From the NCBI GenBank assembly GCA_001414345.1, contig LLCB01000207.1, positions 1 to 64,000 of the forward strand: DNA of 64,000 nucleotides. The letters are read 5' to 3'. Position numbers and translations under genes: made by a program. A model generated the notes under the pieces. It had not been told where the DNA came from and made no database searches. It saw only the letters and a program-made list of their open reading frames with translations. Below, piece after piece: positions 21,334-33,997 of this stretch. How positions within the stretch are numbered: position 1 is the stretch's first letter; every line of letters begins with the position of its first letter. The DNA comes from Hymenoscyphus infarciens. Its lineage: Eukaryota > Ascomycota > Leotiomycetes > Helotiales > Helotiaceae.

Positions 21334-23933
21334 ACTGCTGGTCTCTGTAGGGTGGGGTATCTTTGTGAGTGAGGGGCTCGCTACAATTGTAGCAGTACCG
21401 TTGCCGGTGGTTTCTATGTTATGATTTATGACGCTGGGTATGATGATATGAGCATGAGATAAGAAATCGCTGGTAATCAAAATGGGTGCACGACAGAAAA
21501 GAGCAAAAGCATCACGAGAAAAAGGGATTGAAATCCAGCGGCGGCTACGGGAGTATATGTAGAGTGATGGATGGTGATCGTGGGCTTCACCGTCAAAGCG
21601 CCATAGGCCAGCATATGCCGGTAAAGGAAGGGAAGAACTCTCTGCACTGTGATCAGTGCTTTCCAAAGGGCATGTTCTGCATGAGGATTGCCCGTTGTGT
21701 GACTATTCTGGACGGGCTGGCTCGAGTGCGCGGCATCCAGGGGGGTTCGGTTGGCTAGCGAAGCGGTCGCTGTCGGTTGAGGAAGGGGGGGGAGAGGGGC
21801 AGGAAATGGGCCGGAAGCCACCAAGAGCGAGATTTTTCTGCAGAGAAAGCAGTGAAGAGTCGAATTTTGCTGTTGCTGACTCTGGCAAAAATGGATCAAT
21901 ACGGACTGGGGCCCCCATGTTGAATATAGAGAGGATGGTGGTGTATGGCCCCCCGATTCGGTTCTGGCTGCCAATCCTCCGTCGTCGGCTGCAGAGGATT
22001 CGAAGTCTGTTCTATTCCGGATCATCACACCAGCCAATCCTGAGGCCAAGTTACCCTGTACACTTTTGAGCCCGGTCGCTATGGTGGCTTCATTGGCCAT
22101 CGTCCAGGAATAGCGGGGCATCATCTACGCGCCCTACTCATAGGCATCTCCTATTCGTCAATGCCACCACCATCTAGAATCGAACCAGTTCTCACGGAAG
22201 CCCAAATCCTTCCTCAACTCAAAAACGACTCGAGCATTGTTCGGAGCGACGGGATGCGAGCATCTCTTTCGGCCCGTCCATCAAGGAGGGGTTCGTGAGA
22301 TCGATTTGATGTCTCCGTACTCGGCCAATTGTGCGCTGAGAATGCCCTCACACTCCAAACTAGCCATCATGAACACCTCTCTGCCGTCCATCGATCGTGA
22401 TAGTCGCTGGAAGGGAGCGGACCGTGAGAATTAGCAGCTAACGGCTACGCTACGGCCACGGGAGTGCTGATTCTCCCACCATAATACTCGGGTCAGGGTC
22501 TCTCTCCACACCCGAGTGCTGGAGAAGAAGCTTCAGAGCTTGAGCTTGGAGCTTTGCAACAACAATTCAGGGATCGCACCCCACGGCTCGAGCCGGAGCT
22601 ACGCCTCTGCAACCACCTCCTTCTCCGCATGCACTGCGATTGTCGTAATAAACAGGCACAGAGCAATCGCATCCCATATCTTTGACATACATATGCATTT
22701 CGTGAGCTCTGCTCTCCATCCTACCTATCGTTACCCAGGTTACAACTTTATCCAACATCATCCAACATGCACCTCCATACGAATGCACGCACTGTGCCGT
22801 GATGGTCCTGATGGCATCGCATATTCCCATTCTTCCCCGTCCCGCCCCCATCTCAGTGGATAAACAAGCCGGGTGAGGTAGGCGAATGCTGCGTAGTGGC
22901 ACCAAAACTGCTTCCTCACTCGATCGACTAAACCTCCCTGCATGAGAAGGCTTGGAAATTCTGAAGCTATCGTTCTCAACAATTCGACTCGAACTTCCGT
23001 CTGAAAAGAGATTTGCAAGAATTGCAACATCACACGCTTTGAAATCTCTTTTCTACGGCCAACAATTTCGTCAAACGTCGCAATGAGGTTCTGATACGAG
23101 GAAATTGACATTGATAGCTGAGGGGTGCCGAGTTCGCGTGACTTTTTCCCTGGGCCGTCTCTTTCCGCAATTCCCCATGTATTGGCTACAAATGGCATCC
23201 TTCAAAAGCTCACCAGCACGCGACATTACTCCGCCATTTCACAAACACGCTTTTAGCTTGTTCTCCGACAATCAATAACGGGTTTCTCAACAAACAAGTC
23301 TCCCCTGGAACCAATGGTTTGACAAAGAAGCACTCACACTCTCCTCACATGACCGAATCTTCCTGCGAGATGCCCACCCTCGAGTCACAATGGTTCAATT
23401 GTTTCCACGAGACAGGTCAACTTGGGAGTAAGAAGGTCCGAAGCTGGTCGGGTTGCAGAAGCGAAAGGAGCAAGGCAAATGATGGCATCACGATGGAGTT
23501 TTTCCTGTGTCGAATCGATCGTCGTCGAAGCACAATTTTTCCAGAAACCCAACAAAGCCTAATGTGGAACGAGGAGAAACGGGAACTTGCGTCTCCACTC
23601 TCACCAGCCATGCAAATGATGGTCGCAGAAAATTGAACGAAAGTCGTGACGACTGGTTCCACATCCTCACCGTCGCATTGAAATGAGTGGCGTGGTTGAA
23701 CAAAACGTTGTTGATCGGGACAGGCGGACACGGGAGATGCGACGATTCACCAACGGCGGGGTAGGTAGAGACTCGCTACGCAACACAGTCGCAATCAATC
23801 AGATTACGATAACCCGATCGATGCTGAGTCGTGAGCAATTTATCGCGGGGAGAGAGAAAGCCTGAGCTGATATGATATTAGCTTGGGGGAATTATATGAT
23901 GCTATTCCCTGCTTGAGGTTAACGTTATCATGC

Positions 23934-24000
23934 CCTCCCCCCCCTGAACTAAATGTAAAATTTGTATGGCGTGCGATTACATTTAGTTCCGGGGGGGAGG
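23934..24000. repeat. Inverted repeat with C-run and G-run stem
   Basis: The left arm is CCT, eight C, then TGAACTAAATGTAA. The right arm, read on the opposite strand, is CCT, seven C, then GGAACTAAATGTAA. Thus 12 bp match exactly, then one mismatch, then a C/G run stem. The loop is about 18 bp. It would make a strong hairpin. No link to a gene is visible. Confidence 0.75.
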
Positions 24001-26647
24001 AACACCAAGTAACATAGCCCTTGGTGGAGGTCGCATCGCGATGTCTATCACCTTATGATCCGCACCCGCGAGATGAGGAATTGCTCAATGCAGCGAAATT
24101 CACAAAGCCTTTCAACCAAGCTACTCAATATCCTGGACGGGCATAATATGATGGATAAGAGCATGAGATGACGAGGTGAAGCAAGTGAAGCGAAGCGGGA
24201 GCTTGCCCGGAACGATGCCTGCAGAAATCTTGAGCTGTGAACACGGAATGAACAACCTCGAATGTGGGGGTTGAAGAAGGCGTGACGACTTGTGACGAGT
24301 TCGTGACGAAAAGAGAAGATGCGATGAAGAAAGTTCAATAATTAGCCAACATTGTCTCGGTGTAATGGCCCCAAAATAGAACTGAATCGGGCGGTTAACC
24401 GTCAATGGGCCCTTCCATGAGGCACAGGAATTGAGACCAAATTAGCAATCAATATTTGCTTCCTGGGGTCTAATGTTGGCTAACTGTCCCGATTCGGCGC
24501 AATTATGTTTCTTTAAATATCCAAAAGGCCTGAGCGGACCTTGTCGAGTGCGACATCAGGGCACACCCCCTTTGTTATCGCTGATTATGCAAGAAATTTC
24601 GAGGCGGGAAGCGAACAGGGAATTAGCGAGACAGGCCTCAGGGGGGAGGACGAGGTTGTTGATGTTCGTGCTAGGACTAGGTAGTAATTACTACACTAAG
24701 TAAGGTATGGGCTAGGAGAGCACAGTTAGCTTCCTGCAGCGAGCTCAACCCCGCAAGATGCACGGCCGAGTCGAATCCTAGCACGGGAGACGGGAACCAA
24801 CCAAGCCTATTTTTCGGCTTGACCCACCATGCAAGCTCAATCACGACGTCCTCTGTCGACCACTCATGCCCTTATCACGCGCTGCCACACCTTTTTTTTT
24901 TCTGCTGCCAGCCTTGCTGCCACCCTCCACCCTCTGAACACCCTCGTCCGACACCTCTTTCGTGACTGCCATGCACTGGTCCCTGGCCTGGTCCGACTGA
25001 GAAGATGGATAGGAGTGTCGTGGCGTGGGTGGCACCCGGGAAAAGGCCTCGAATTCGACTCTTTTGACTGGCTGCCATGGGCGGTGGCCAATCCTCACCA
25101 GACCGCCCTTTAGGGACCCGTCATTCGTGGAATCAAGGAAATTCGAAGTCTCTGATATTGCCCCTTTGAGCCATTTGGTGCCACGGCTTGCCCTCACCGC
25201 CGACTGCCCGGGTTTTTCTATTCAGATCACGAGGGCGAAAATGGAGAAGAGAATGGAAGCAGAGCAGAGAGCAGAGGATTGGGAAAGAGGTGGAGTGGAA
25301 TACCTGCTTTCTCCTAGCTTCCCCGATTCTGTCTATCAGTCAGCCCGGCACCGCAAACAGTTCCGGTTTCCCCACGTTCAGGGCTCCCGTCATTCATTGC
25401 AAGCAAAAACGAAATGAGCTCCGTACCAAAAACCCGGTGGGAATCAGTCAATCAGCAATGCGTGCTCGGCCCCTTCGGCATGAAAGAGATCGACAACATC
25501 CACAGCATTGATCATACTTGGGGCACTGCGGTGAGGCAGACCGCGTGCAAATCGCCAGCAGCGAAACAGCGCACTACAGAGAACATCGAGTCGCCTTGAG
25601 TAGATGGTTTTTCCATGTTGAACCATCCCATGAGTTTGAGGTTCAGCCGATTTTTCTTTTTTCTTTTTTGGCTCTTGCGCTTGCCATGCGAACACTGTTC
25701 ATGCAGGTCAGAACGGCGCGTCAAATATTGAGTGTGTACTTACAACTAAGTCAGTAGGCGTATTGCCGACCGGGTAGGGGTAGCTTTGGTAGCTAGCTTT
25801 GCCGGCCAAGTGCAGCTCCCTCTGCAAGCCTGCAAGCCCATCTTGGGAAGTCTCTCTCGGCTCGTGCTATCCAGTATCGAGGTGCAGCGGAGCAGACAAT
25901 TGGATTGTCCTGCAGAGAGCATAGACCACTTTCCCCCTCCCATGACTTCTTCCAGGGTCGTCCCCTCAACCCCCCCATTTTGCTCTGCATCCACCACACC
26001 TTCATTTTTTTTGCTTATGATTGTCCTGTTCATCTCCATGTTCTACTCAACTGCTGTCAGGGCCCCTTGGCAGAAAGGAATCAGACGAGGGGAGCCAGTA
26101 TCGATTGATCAAGCGAGGAGGACGAGGCTAAGCCCAACAGCCGCATAGTAGCCGGAGGGAAGAGCAGAGCAACTCCTGGTCTTCTTTTGGCAGCATTCCT
26201 CTCACAGTTCTTGCACTTCTATTCCTCCATCTGGCCCCCTTTGATCCACTTTCATCTGCACGGCAGGTCTTGATGTCCAATGACAGCGGTCGGGGGCGGG
26301 GCGGTTGGGCAAAAGCTGCATGAGGCGCCTCGCGAAAATAGCTACGACAATTGAGACCAGCCTCTTCACTGGCTGTCTCTCTGCCCAGCAAGGCCACTAA
26401 CAGCCAGTTGACAGCCATCCTGCCTTCCCTTCCCGGAGTCGAGGAGGGGGGACCCTGGAGTATCCAATTTGGAGATGGGGGCTGCTCGTGGGGCCCTATT
26501 GGTCCATCGTCTCTGGAAACAGTACGCATTTCAGTAGTACGAGCACCAGGGCCACGGAAACGACGGACTCGCAATCGAAGGCCGTTACTGGCCGCCGCCA
26601 GTTCGTCACTTGTTGTCAATGTCTCGTTCTATCTTTAAAGTAAAATT

Positions 26648-27082
26648 ACCCAAGTGGGTTTTTGGGAAAAGTCTCATGAGTAATGTTGTCCTAGCTGAAG
26701 ATTTCTTTCTGAATGGGGACAGAGTATTGTACTATGACTGCTGCCACAGGTGGGTGCAGTGACGAGGTGAACGTTGTCCCAAGTGGTGCTATGAGTCTGT
26801 AAGTGCTGTCCCGAGTGGGTGCTATATCTTCTGCCTTTTGTGTGGCTGCTTTCCCTTGCAATTGTACATATTACTTCCCAGGTATATGCCATCCATAAGT
26901 GGGGAATTTCCTTTCAAAAACCTTGTCACTCACTGGTCGTTCTTGTCCCAAGCGAGATATCAGTCCAAGTGGTTAACTGTGGTTACAATAACCAAATACC
27001 AGAGACTAGGGGCTATCTCCTAGTCCAAAGTCATCCGAATGGGATAGACAGAGCTCTTTCCCCAGCAAGTTACCCAAGTGGG
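26648..27082. repeat. Repeated CCCAAGTGGG-like motif
   Basis: A semi-palindromic motif recurs at 26648 (ACCCAAGTGGGT), 26776 (GTCCCAAGTGGTGCT), 26808 (GTCCCGAGTGGGTGCT), 26964 (GTCCAAGTGG) and 27072 (ACCCAAGTGGGC). These are 0.75-1.2 kb upstream of the PRO1-like start. They may be binding sites or remains of an old tandem repeat; I know no fungal factor with exactly this site. Confidence 0.5.
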
Positions 27083-27561
27083 CACCATCCCCAACATGAC
27101 TCCACTCTCGTTCTCCTCGTCTCCCAAGGTTCCTCTGATGGGCTTTTCATCTGCACCACCCATCCCCGGCAACTGCATTGTGTCGTCTTGCATCTGCATC
27201 TGCCCTCCCCCCTGTTTTCCCTCCCCCCTACCCCCCCCCCGTCGCTAACCCATGCCTTGTTCTCGCCTCCCCTGCTTGTTCTCCCGTATGAACGCCCGCC
27301 CTCTTTTTCCTCTAGCCGCACGTGTGCATATGTCCTTAGTCGCCAGCGGCCTAGCACGGGAGGTCTAGCCTGGGTACTGGGCAGGAATAGCACAACTCCA
27401 ATAGGTTGCCCAAAATAGAATCTCGAAATATCGAGGCCACACACCGGTCGCTCACGATGTCTTCATATATAGTCGGCAGGTACGCATCCAGCATCCATTA
27501 TCTCGACCATTGCGAGAATCAAAGTCAACAAGCGTGCCTCCTCGTCTTCACACTCTCTCAC

Positions 27562-27589
27562 CCTCTCTCTCTCTCTCTCTCTCTCTCTC
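27562..27589. repeat. CT microsatellite in the promoter
   Basis: About 14 uninterrupted CT units lie 245 bp before the PRO1-like start codon. Pyrimidine runs of this kind are common near transcription starts of fungal genes. Confidence 0.85.
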
Positions 27590-27833
27590 CTAGTCGCAAA
27601 TCATACTCACCCCCCTCTCTCCAACTCCGCCTCGCCCATTTCCAAAGCATAGCTGGACTTGCTTTGACCCGTCGCTCATTATTAATAATTTAATCAATCC
27701 CCGGTCTCGCCAATAACCTTCGCCGCACATCCCAGTCGCTCATCGCCGCACTATAGGACTGCACCATACACAGTGCACTTTCGATCCGACTCCACACTTG
27801 GTCCGAGCCCCCACCATCACCTGCCAGGTACAA

Positions 27834-29930
27834 ATGTCTACTCAACCCCCCAACTCGCAGCAATTGAATAGATCAAACGTCACAATGGCGGTCTCTCAAC
27901 CAAAACAAAAGCCCGCTTCCAAGGCAAACTCCAATCCCGCTCCCAAGAGCAAGATGCAGATGCACCGAAGATCTCGAACAGGTATGTTCTATTATTACTC
28001 GACGGGTAACTGTCGCTTCTCGGTTGTCCTCGACTAACTCATGTGAAAAGGCTGCTATACATGCAGACTTCGACGTAAGAAGTGCGATGAGGGTTCTCCA
28101 AGCTGCACCGCATGTAAACACCTTGGCCTTCGATGCGAATACAAGAGACCAATGTGGTGGAGCAACAACGATCAACGCCGGTGTCAAAAAGATAACATCA
28201 AGATGATCATCAAGCGAAAGAAGTTGTCGGAAAAGACAAACACCACCACCAACCAACTCATGGCACCTGGTCCAGATTCTCCACCCGGACTTTCACATTC
28301 GTTACCCACATCAGCAACTTTCACAGATCCTTTGGATCGTACTCGATCAGCTTCAATCGACTCTTCTCTCTTCGACTTCAACTCACAGCCAAACATTGCA
28401 GATTATACAGCCTACAACGCTCAAATGCACTTGTCGCATTCACACTTTGCTAGCACCTACAACGAATTCTCTCCTTATGAGATCGATGTCAAGACTGAGA
28501 GACAAATGTTTGTCAACGATATCCCAACCCGACGGGAATCAACCATCTCCACATTCAGCACATTCCACCCACCACCACCACCTGAGCAAATGCTTCCATC
28601 ATACCCAGCAGAAAACGGATGGGACGGCCTTTACGATGACCGAAGAGAATCACTAGCAGAGGAGACCCTAAACATGAACATGTTCGACTTCGCCCACGGC
28701 CCACCATCAACCGTCCGCCACGTAGCCATCGAGCTAGACGAGAGCGACCAAAGACTCCTGGACCACTTCATCTCCGACGTCCTCCCAACAATCTTCCCCA
28801 TCCTCGAGACAAACCAGCACGGCTCCGCACGCTCAGATTACATCCTCCCCGCGCTGCAAAGCAACAAAGCCTACCTCCACTGCTGCCTCAGCATCTCCGC
28901 TCAACACTACAAATCCTTAATGAACGTCCAAGGCGAGCAAATCGACGACGACATCGTCCGCCACCGCTACGCAACCATCTCCGAGCTGTGCGCGGCTCTC
29001 AACCGGGACACAGACCACCAGGGTATCCTCGAGGCAACTCTTGGAATGATATTCTTCCAATGCTCCGTCGGACGCTCAGAGGACTGTCTCCCCGACGTCC
29101 CATGGCACCAACATTTCCAAGCCGTCGTCGAGCTCGTCCAAAAACTCGACCTGGACAGACAAGTCCTCGAGTCCCACGACACAAAACCATTCAACATGAC
29201 ACTCACCTCCATGATCGACATCCTCGGATCCGCGATCCAGGGGAAATCACCAAAGTTCGCACATACCTACCGAGAGAAATACCAATCCCCCCACAACTCC
29301 TCTCTCGGACTACGCGAACTGATGGGGTGCGAGGATCGAGTCATGTACCTGATTTCCGAGATCGCCTGCCTCGAGGCCCTCAAGAAAGATGGCATGGATG
29401 ACGATCAACTCTTCCTTCATATCGAGGGATTGGGCAATGGAATCGGACTCACGGAAATCGAGGATTGCGGACCGAAGTACCCTTGGAATGCAAATGGTGT
29501 GCTCTCCCCTAAACAACTGAGCAAGAATATGACGGCGGCTTTCCGCCTCGCGGCGAGGATCTATCTCTGTTCTCTCGTTCCGGGCTTCCATCCTTCGCAG
29601 CCGCAGGTTCTGGCGTTGGTCGAGAAGTTGACGCAGGCTTTGGAGGTTATTCCAGCGGGCATGAATGGCTTTGATCGCTCCCTCTCTTGGGTGTACCTCA
29701 TTGGAGGCTCTGTTTCTACCGCAAACTCTGGATTCAGGGGTTTTTTCGAGGAGAGAATTGCGCAATTGGGGGATCTTGCGAATTTGGGGAGTTTTGGACG
29801 GGTGGCTGCGCTGTTGAGAGAGGTGTGGGCGCATAATGATGGGCGGTATAGCCCGGGAGGTGGCGAGGCTACTTATGTCTCCTGGAGAGACGTTATGGCT
29901 GCTAAGGGGTGGGATTTCTTGTTGATCTAG
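27834..29930 (+). CDS. pro1: Zn2Cys6 transcription factor, PRO1/Adv-1-like
   Basis: Exons 27834-27981 and 28051-29930 encode 675 residues. The 69 bp intron has GTATGT, GACTAAC and AAAAG; it lies one codon before the zinc cluster. The cluster is C51-X2-C54-X6-C61-X6-C68-X2-C71-X6-C78, beginning GCYTCRLRRKKCDEG, followed by EYKRPMWWSNN and KMIIKRKKLSEK. That cluster with the PMWWSNN follow-on is the hallmark I associate with PRO1/Adv-1, the regulator of sexual development, cell fusion and wall integrity in Sordariomycetes. The rest is a fungal-specific regulator region (LLDHFISDVLPTIFPILE from about residue 270) and the conserved ending DVMAAKGWDFLLI. The upstream ATG at 27834 is the first in frame. 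The long pyrimidine-rich upstream region suggests complex regulation. The orthology call is from memory of the family and should be tested by alignment. Confidence 0.85.
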
Positions 29931-30536
29931 ATTTCTCCCACCCGAAACCTCGCGTGGCGGAAGAAGGAAGGAAGTGCGATTATTCTTTTCATTTACGCTC
30001 GGGAAGTGTCGATGAGAACTCCTGGAGACGAATCTCTTTTGGACTAGCATTTTTGTTTTTTTTTGGATGGCATTGGTTGCATGGGAGGAACAGGAAGGGA
30101 ATTATGGGAGGAAAGGGAAGGATATGATACCCACGGCAGACACACAGCTTTTCTTTTATTGTCTCTCTCTCTCTCTTTACACCACATATTGTAATATTTC
30201 ACGGGATCTCTCGGAGCATAGGGTTGGGAGCGAAAGGGGGTTTGGGCATTTACTGAACCGGCGTTTTTTTTTAGGGAGGGGGGGGGATGAAGAATATGAG
30301 AGGGATGAAACCGACGAGGGGAAATTTGGGAGGAGAGGGAGGAAAAGAGAGCTTAAAAATCTTTGAGACACGATATTATATACCAGTGGAGTTGAGCTTT
30401 GAGCTCCTCCTTGTTTTTACTTTTCACTCAAACATTCTTGAATTATTTTTCGGTGTCTTCTTTTTTTCTTCCTTTTTGAATGTTTGGTGTTTTTGGAGTT
30501 GTGCTATTTAGATATCTTTGGCTGCAAAGCTGGTTC

Positions 30537-30559
30537 CTTTCTTTCTTTCTTTCTTTCTT
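30537..30559. repeat. TTTC microsatellite
   Basis: Nearly six perfect tetranucleotide units in intergenic DNA. Confidence 0.85.
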
Positions 30560-31230
30560 GATTGATTCATGATGCTGGGTAGGACTATGGGATGGGATGG
30601 GATGGGGCTTAGGGTGGGTATGGTAGATAGTTATGGGGGAGGAAATCAATTTTGAGAGTTGGTTTAAACTTTAATTTGATTCGAAATACTTGGTTCATCA
30701 TAATATTATACAGTGACTTCAGTGAAATATTTACACAGTGACTTCAGTTCCAGTGATCACTAAACTACGGGTTTTTGATCTTGGGGAGGCGGTCTCCCAG
30801 AGCTCGGCCAGTGAGTACAGAGGGCGGGTAAACATCTCGGCCTTATTTTTCCCAGAGGGATTGCGGGGTACCGAACATTCGGCTGTTGTTGGGGGCAGGT
30901 AGGTGGGGTGTTTTTTTGAATAAGGATTGAAGGATTTTTTGAATACGAACTGGAGTCCCGGCACTACTGCAAAACAAAAAAATTAATTTTTTTTTTGGAA
31001 AATTCGGGAGGCTGGGAAATCTTCAGCTCGCTTGAGTTGGAGCTCTGGCAAAGTACTCCGTATGTCGATTTCGAAATGAAGTGCTATATCCCGGGGTCTG
31101 TGAGTGTACCCCAGCGAGAGATATTACTTCATTTGGTAGCATTGTTACAAGAATTCAAGGCGCAAGGAGGTTTTGTTTTAATATTCTGCCTCAGCTGAAC
31201 TATTAAACTCTAATTCTCCAAACACACCTC

Positions 31231-31260
31231 TCCTCTCATCTCATCTCATCTCATCTCATC
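31231..31260. repeat. ATCTC microsatellite
   Basis: Five perfect pentanucleotide units preceded by a degenerate one. Confidence 0.85.
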
Positions 31261-33997
31261 CATTGGCCTCCGAACCCTATTTCAAGTCCCCGAAAAATTC
31301 ATGCACATCCGTCCTCCTCCGTATCTAGATTACAATCAAGGAAGGGGCTGTGTGTTGGTTCGAAATTTTGGGTTGGGGGCTGTGAGATTTTTTGCTTTCC
31401 CGTACCTAGGTAGTGTGCGACACCACACCTACACATTCATTCTTACTGCAGATGCAGCAGATGCAGGTACGATGCAAGGAATTGATGACTGACTGACTGC
31501 CTATACCCCATAATACAACCACCAAGTTGTTTGAGAAATGGTTTGGGGTGCTGAGCCTGGTGGGGTTGTCGGTTGTGATGGGTAGAGGTAGAGGGATAGT
31601 TGGGGTTTTTGTGGCGCGGGGGACATCTTTTGCTTGCGGTTTCGTGTGGGTGTACAGGTATGTGGCTTTGGGGATTTCGTTTTTTGGGAGGGGTGAGTGA
31701 TCAAGTGTCTGTGAGTACTTGGGACAGGGGAGATGGGTACCTGGGATTGTGAGTAATTTGGGGATTAGCTGGGTATTGAAGGTTTGGGCTTTGCGGGGGG
31801 AGGCTGAGTGTTGGTTTTTGGTTTTGGATACGTATGTCATGGGGGAGGCGAGGCGTATCAGGTTCAGGTAGGTACCAAAGTACCAAGCACCAAGTGAGGG
31901 AGGTCATTGTATGGTTGTAATATGTTCGGGTGTTTGGAAGAACTTTTCAATCATGTGAACAGTAAAAAGAAAGATAGAATGGAAAAATAGGCATCAGTAG
32001 AATTTGTGAACTGAGAAGTTTTGAAAAATTCCGCTATCTTACATGAAAAACCCAGGCGAGGGTACAAGCAATACCCCGTCAACCACCTCCGTACTCGAGT
32101 ACCAATGTACTTCGCAAACTAGAAGAAAAAAACGTAGTACACATCGGTACAAGACGGAAAGTACGACCGACATATCTCCTTCCCATCCCTTGAGAATCCA
32201 TCAAATCCCCAAGTCTTCCCTCGACCATTATCGTGAAAATGGGCTTATGATCCGACTTCGGTCGCAAAACCCCAAACATCGCACGAGAAAGTTTCAAATT
32301 TGAACTTTTGTTGCTCATCGCATCGGAGAGCGACGGAAAGAAACATGGGAAATACGACTGTGTAGTTTCCGATTCATTTCTCGATAGCTGGGGAGATGGT
32401 GTTGGTACTAACTTGGTAGGTCTCTACAATGGTCCGATGTTGGTTGGGGGCCTTCCGCTGAAGAATCTGCGCCCGGCATCCGCCGCGGTTGTGGTGAAGA
32501 GGAAGAGGGATGCGAACAGGTGAGTTTAGCAAGGACGAGGAGTGTTCCGATATTCTCCTCTTGCTTTGATAAAAGTATTTACGAAATATGAAAGGAGGAT
32601 AACTTTTTCATGGGTTGAGATAGAGTAACTTGGGGGTGGCATTGCTCTCGTTTCTGCAGCAGCATCCGTCGTCTGTAGTAGAACGACAATTTAGGACCGC
32701 GAAAACGACCTTCCGGTACATGACATGTTAGGGCTGAGCGGTTCAGGGTTGTTGAGAAAGAAAGGATTTTTAGGGTGTGACGATGATATGACTGGGGAGA
32801 GAGAGCGGATGCGGGTGACTTTGTGGAGTCCGCCCAAGGCCAGCAGGGAGACCTTGTTACCTGCTGGTTATCTGGTTATTGCTGCCAGATTCTGATATCG
32901 AGGGAGGAGTTGAAGGTGGAGAGTTGAGAGAATCTTTGTGGAGCCGAGTAGACAGCCGAGTAGACAGCCGAAGTACATGGATGTCACGATGTGTCAGTTC
33001 AGCGGTGAACTCGTGATTTTAAATACTCGTTCTTTGCTTGGGCAGCAAGAGAAGGAAGAGAACAGTTAATTCAAACACATGACCTATCGCATGTGATTAT
33101 TCAATAGGGGTTTTTAATAGGCCTCGTCTCACCCAATTGACGGCGGTAAAAGGGTAAAAGGGGAAAAGGCAGCGTCAAATCTCCTCGCCTCCATTCCAAC
33201 CAATCAGCCCACAACGTTTCATCTCCCCTTAGCGACGACGGTCTTCTCGCCAGCGCTTCACGACCACTGCTTCCTCAACCTCGCAAGAATTCAGACACAA
33301 CCTGGAACCTCAGGAGCAAAGCAACCCCACCACAACCCTCAACATGCACCGCCGCACCATTGTCTAGACCTAGCACGCCTGGCGCAAAGCGCCCATTTGC
33401 AGCCTGTAAAGTCAGTGTCCCCTCGAGCCGCCTTCACAGAGCTTGCGGTGCCTATTCTAGATGCAAATATCTATTCGAGGATACATGGCCAACACGTAGA
33501 GACCGCGAGGCGGGTCCGACGTCGATCCGGCCGTCTTCACAGGTTGGCGCATGCTCGACGACGATGATGACGAAGAGGTGTGTGAGAGTGTGAGTGTGTG
33601 TGTGGACGAGTGTTCTGCCGGGGGATGGGAGAACAAAGAAATACTGCAGCGACGAAGGGTTATGAATAGGCCTGGATGTTTCTGTCGGGTTCATTGTTCT
33701 ACTTTGCCATTTCGCATGTCTTCTGGTCTGTGTCCTTCTTTGTTTGCTTTTGGACCTCATATACCCGACTTCTTATATTCGTATTGCGTTGTTTATTATA
33801 TTTTTCATTCGCCTCTGGTAACAATTTATCAAGTTCTATCTTGTTATTCTTTCTATTCATCTACCTCAACCCAATTGTTGACAATAACACATCTATACGA
33901 GCGCGTTGCCCCCAATTAGACGAAATCCCGTTTCTGCCAACACACCATACCGATATAAGATACATCCATATACAAAGAGCTTGGGCTTGGAGGAAAT

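Larger units (their letters stand above)
21334..27833. other. 6.5 kb divergent intergenic region
   Basis: This lies between the SAM-PH gene (minus) and the PRO1-like gene (plus). Composition is balanced, unlike the RIP blocks. Many short frames occur but none shows a domain, signal peptide or acceptable splicing. The longest candidate, 147 codons on the minus strand at 22758-23198, has nothing I can recognise. Present are a hairpin at 23934-24000, a repeated CCCAAGTGGG-like motif at 26648-27082, and a CT run at 27562. Long 5' UTRs and upstream control DNA of a developmental regulator are a reasonable reading. Confidence 0.5.
29931..33997. other. 4.1 kb intergenic region with microsatellites
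   Basis: No supported gene. Seen: a CT run at about 30160-30177, (TTTC)n at 30537-30559, (ATCTC)n at 31231-31260, and a short GT-rich run at 33580-33605. The GC-richer part from 33160 to 33560 resembles a long 5' leader of the gene at 33998. Frames such as 33551-33919 carry no recognisable features. Confidence 0.5.

Noticed and set aside
21477..22124. 215-codon minus-strand frame upstream of the SAM-PH gene
   Set aside because: Low-complexity, no domain, not joined by splicing to the gene; more likely leader or promoter DNA.
22758..23198. 147-codon minus-strand frame
   Set aside because: Composition is partly protein-like, but no domain, no signal peptide and no convincing start context; kept as unsupported.
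24721..24790. Possible tRNA (GTCGAATCCTAGCAC resembles a T-arm)
   Set aside because: No acceptor stem, D-arm or anticodon arm can be paired with it at the right spacing.
28967..30050. Several plus and minus frames within the PRO1-like gene
   Set aside because: All overlap the well-supported regulator frame and have no features of their own.
33350..33620. Short coding exon upstream of the membrane protein (frame with CKVSVPSS)
   Set aside because: No ATG with an open frame, and splicing to 33998 is not supported; more likely 5' UTR.
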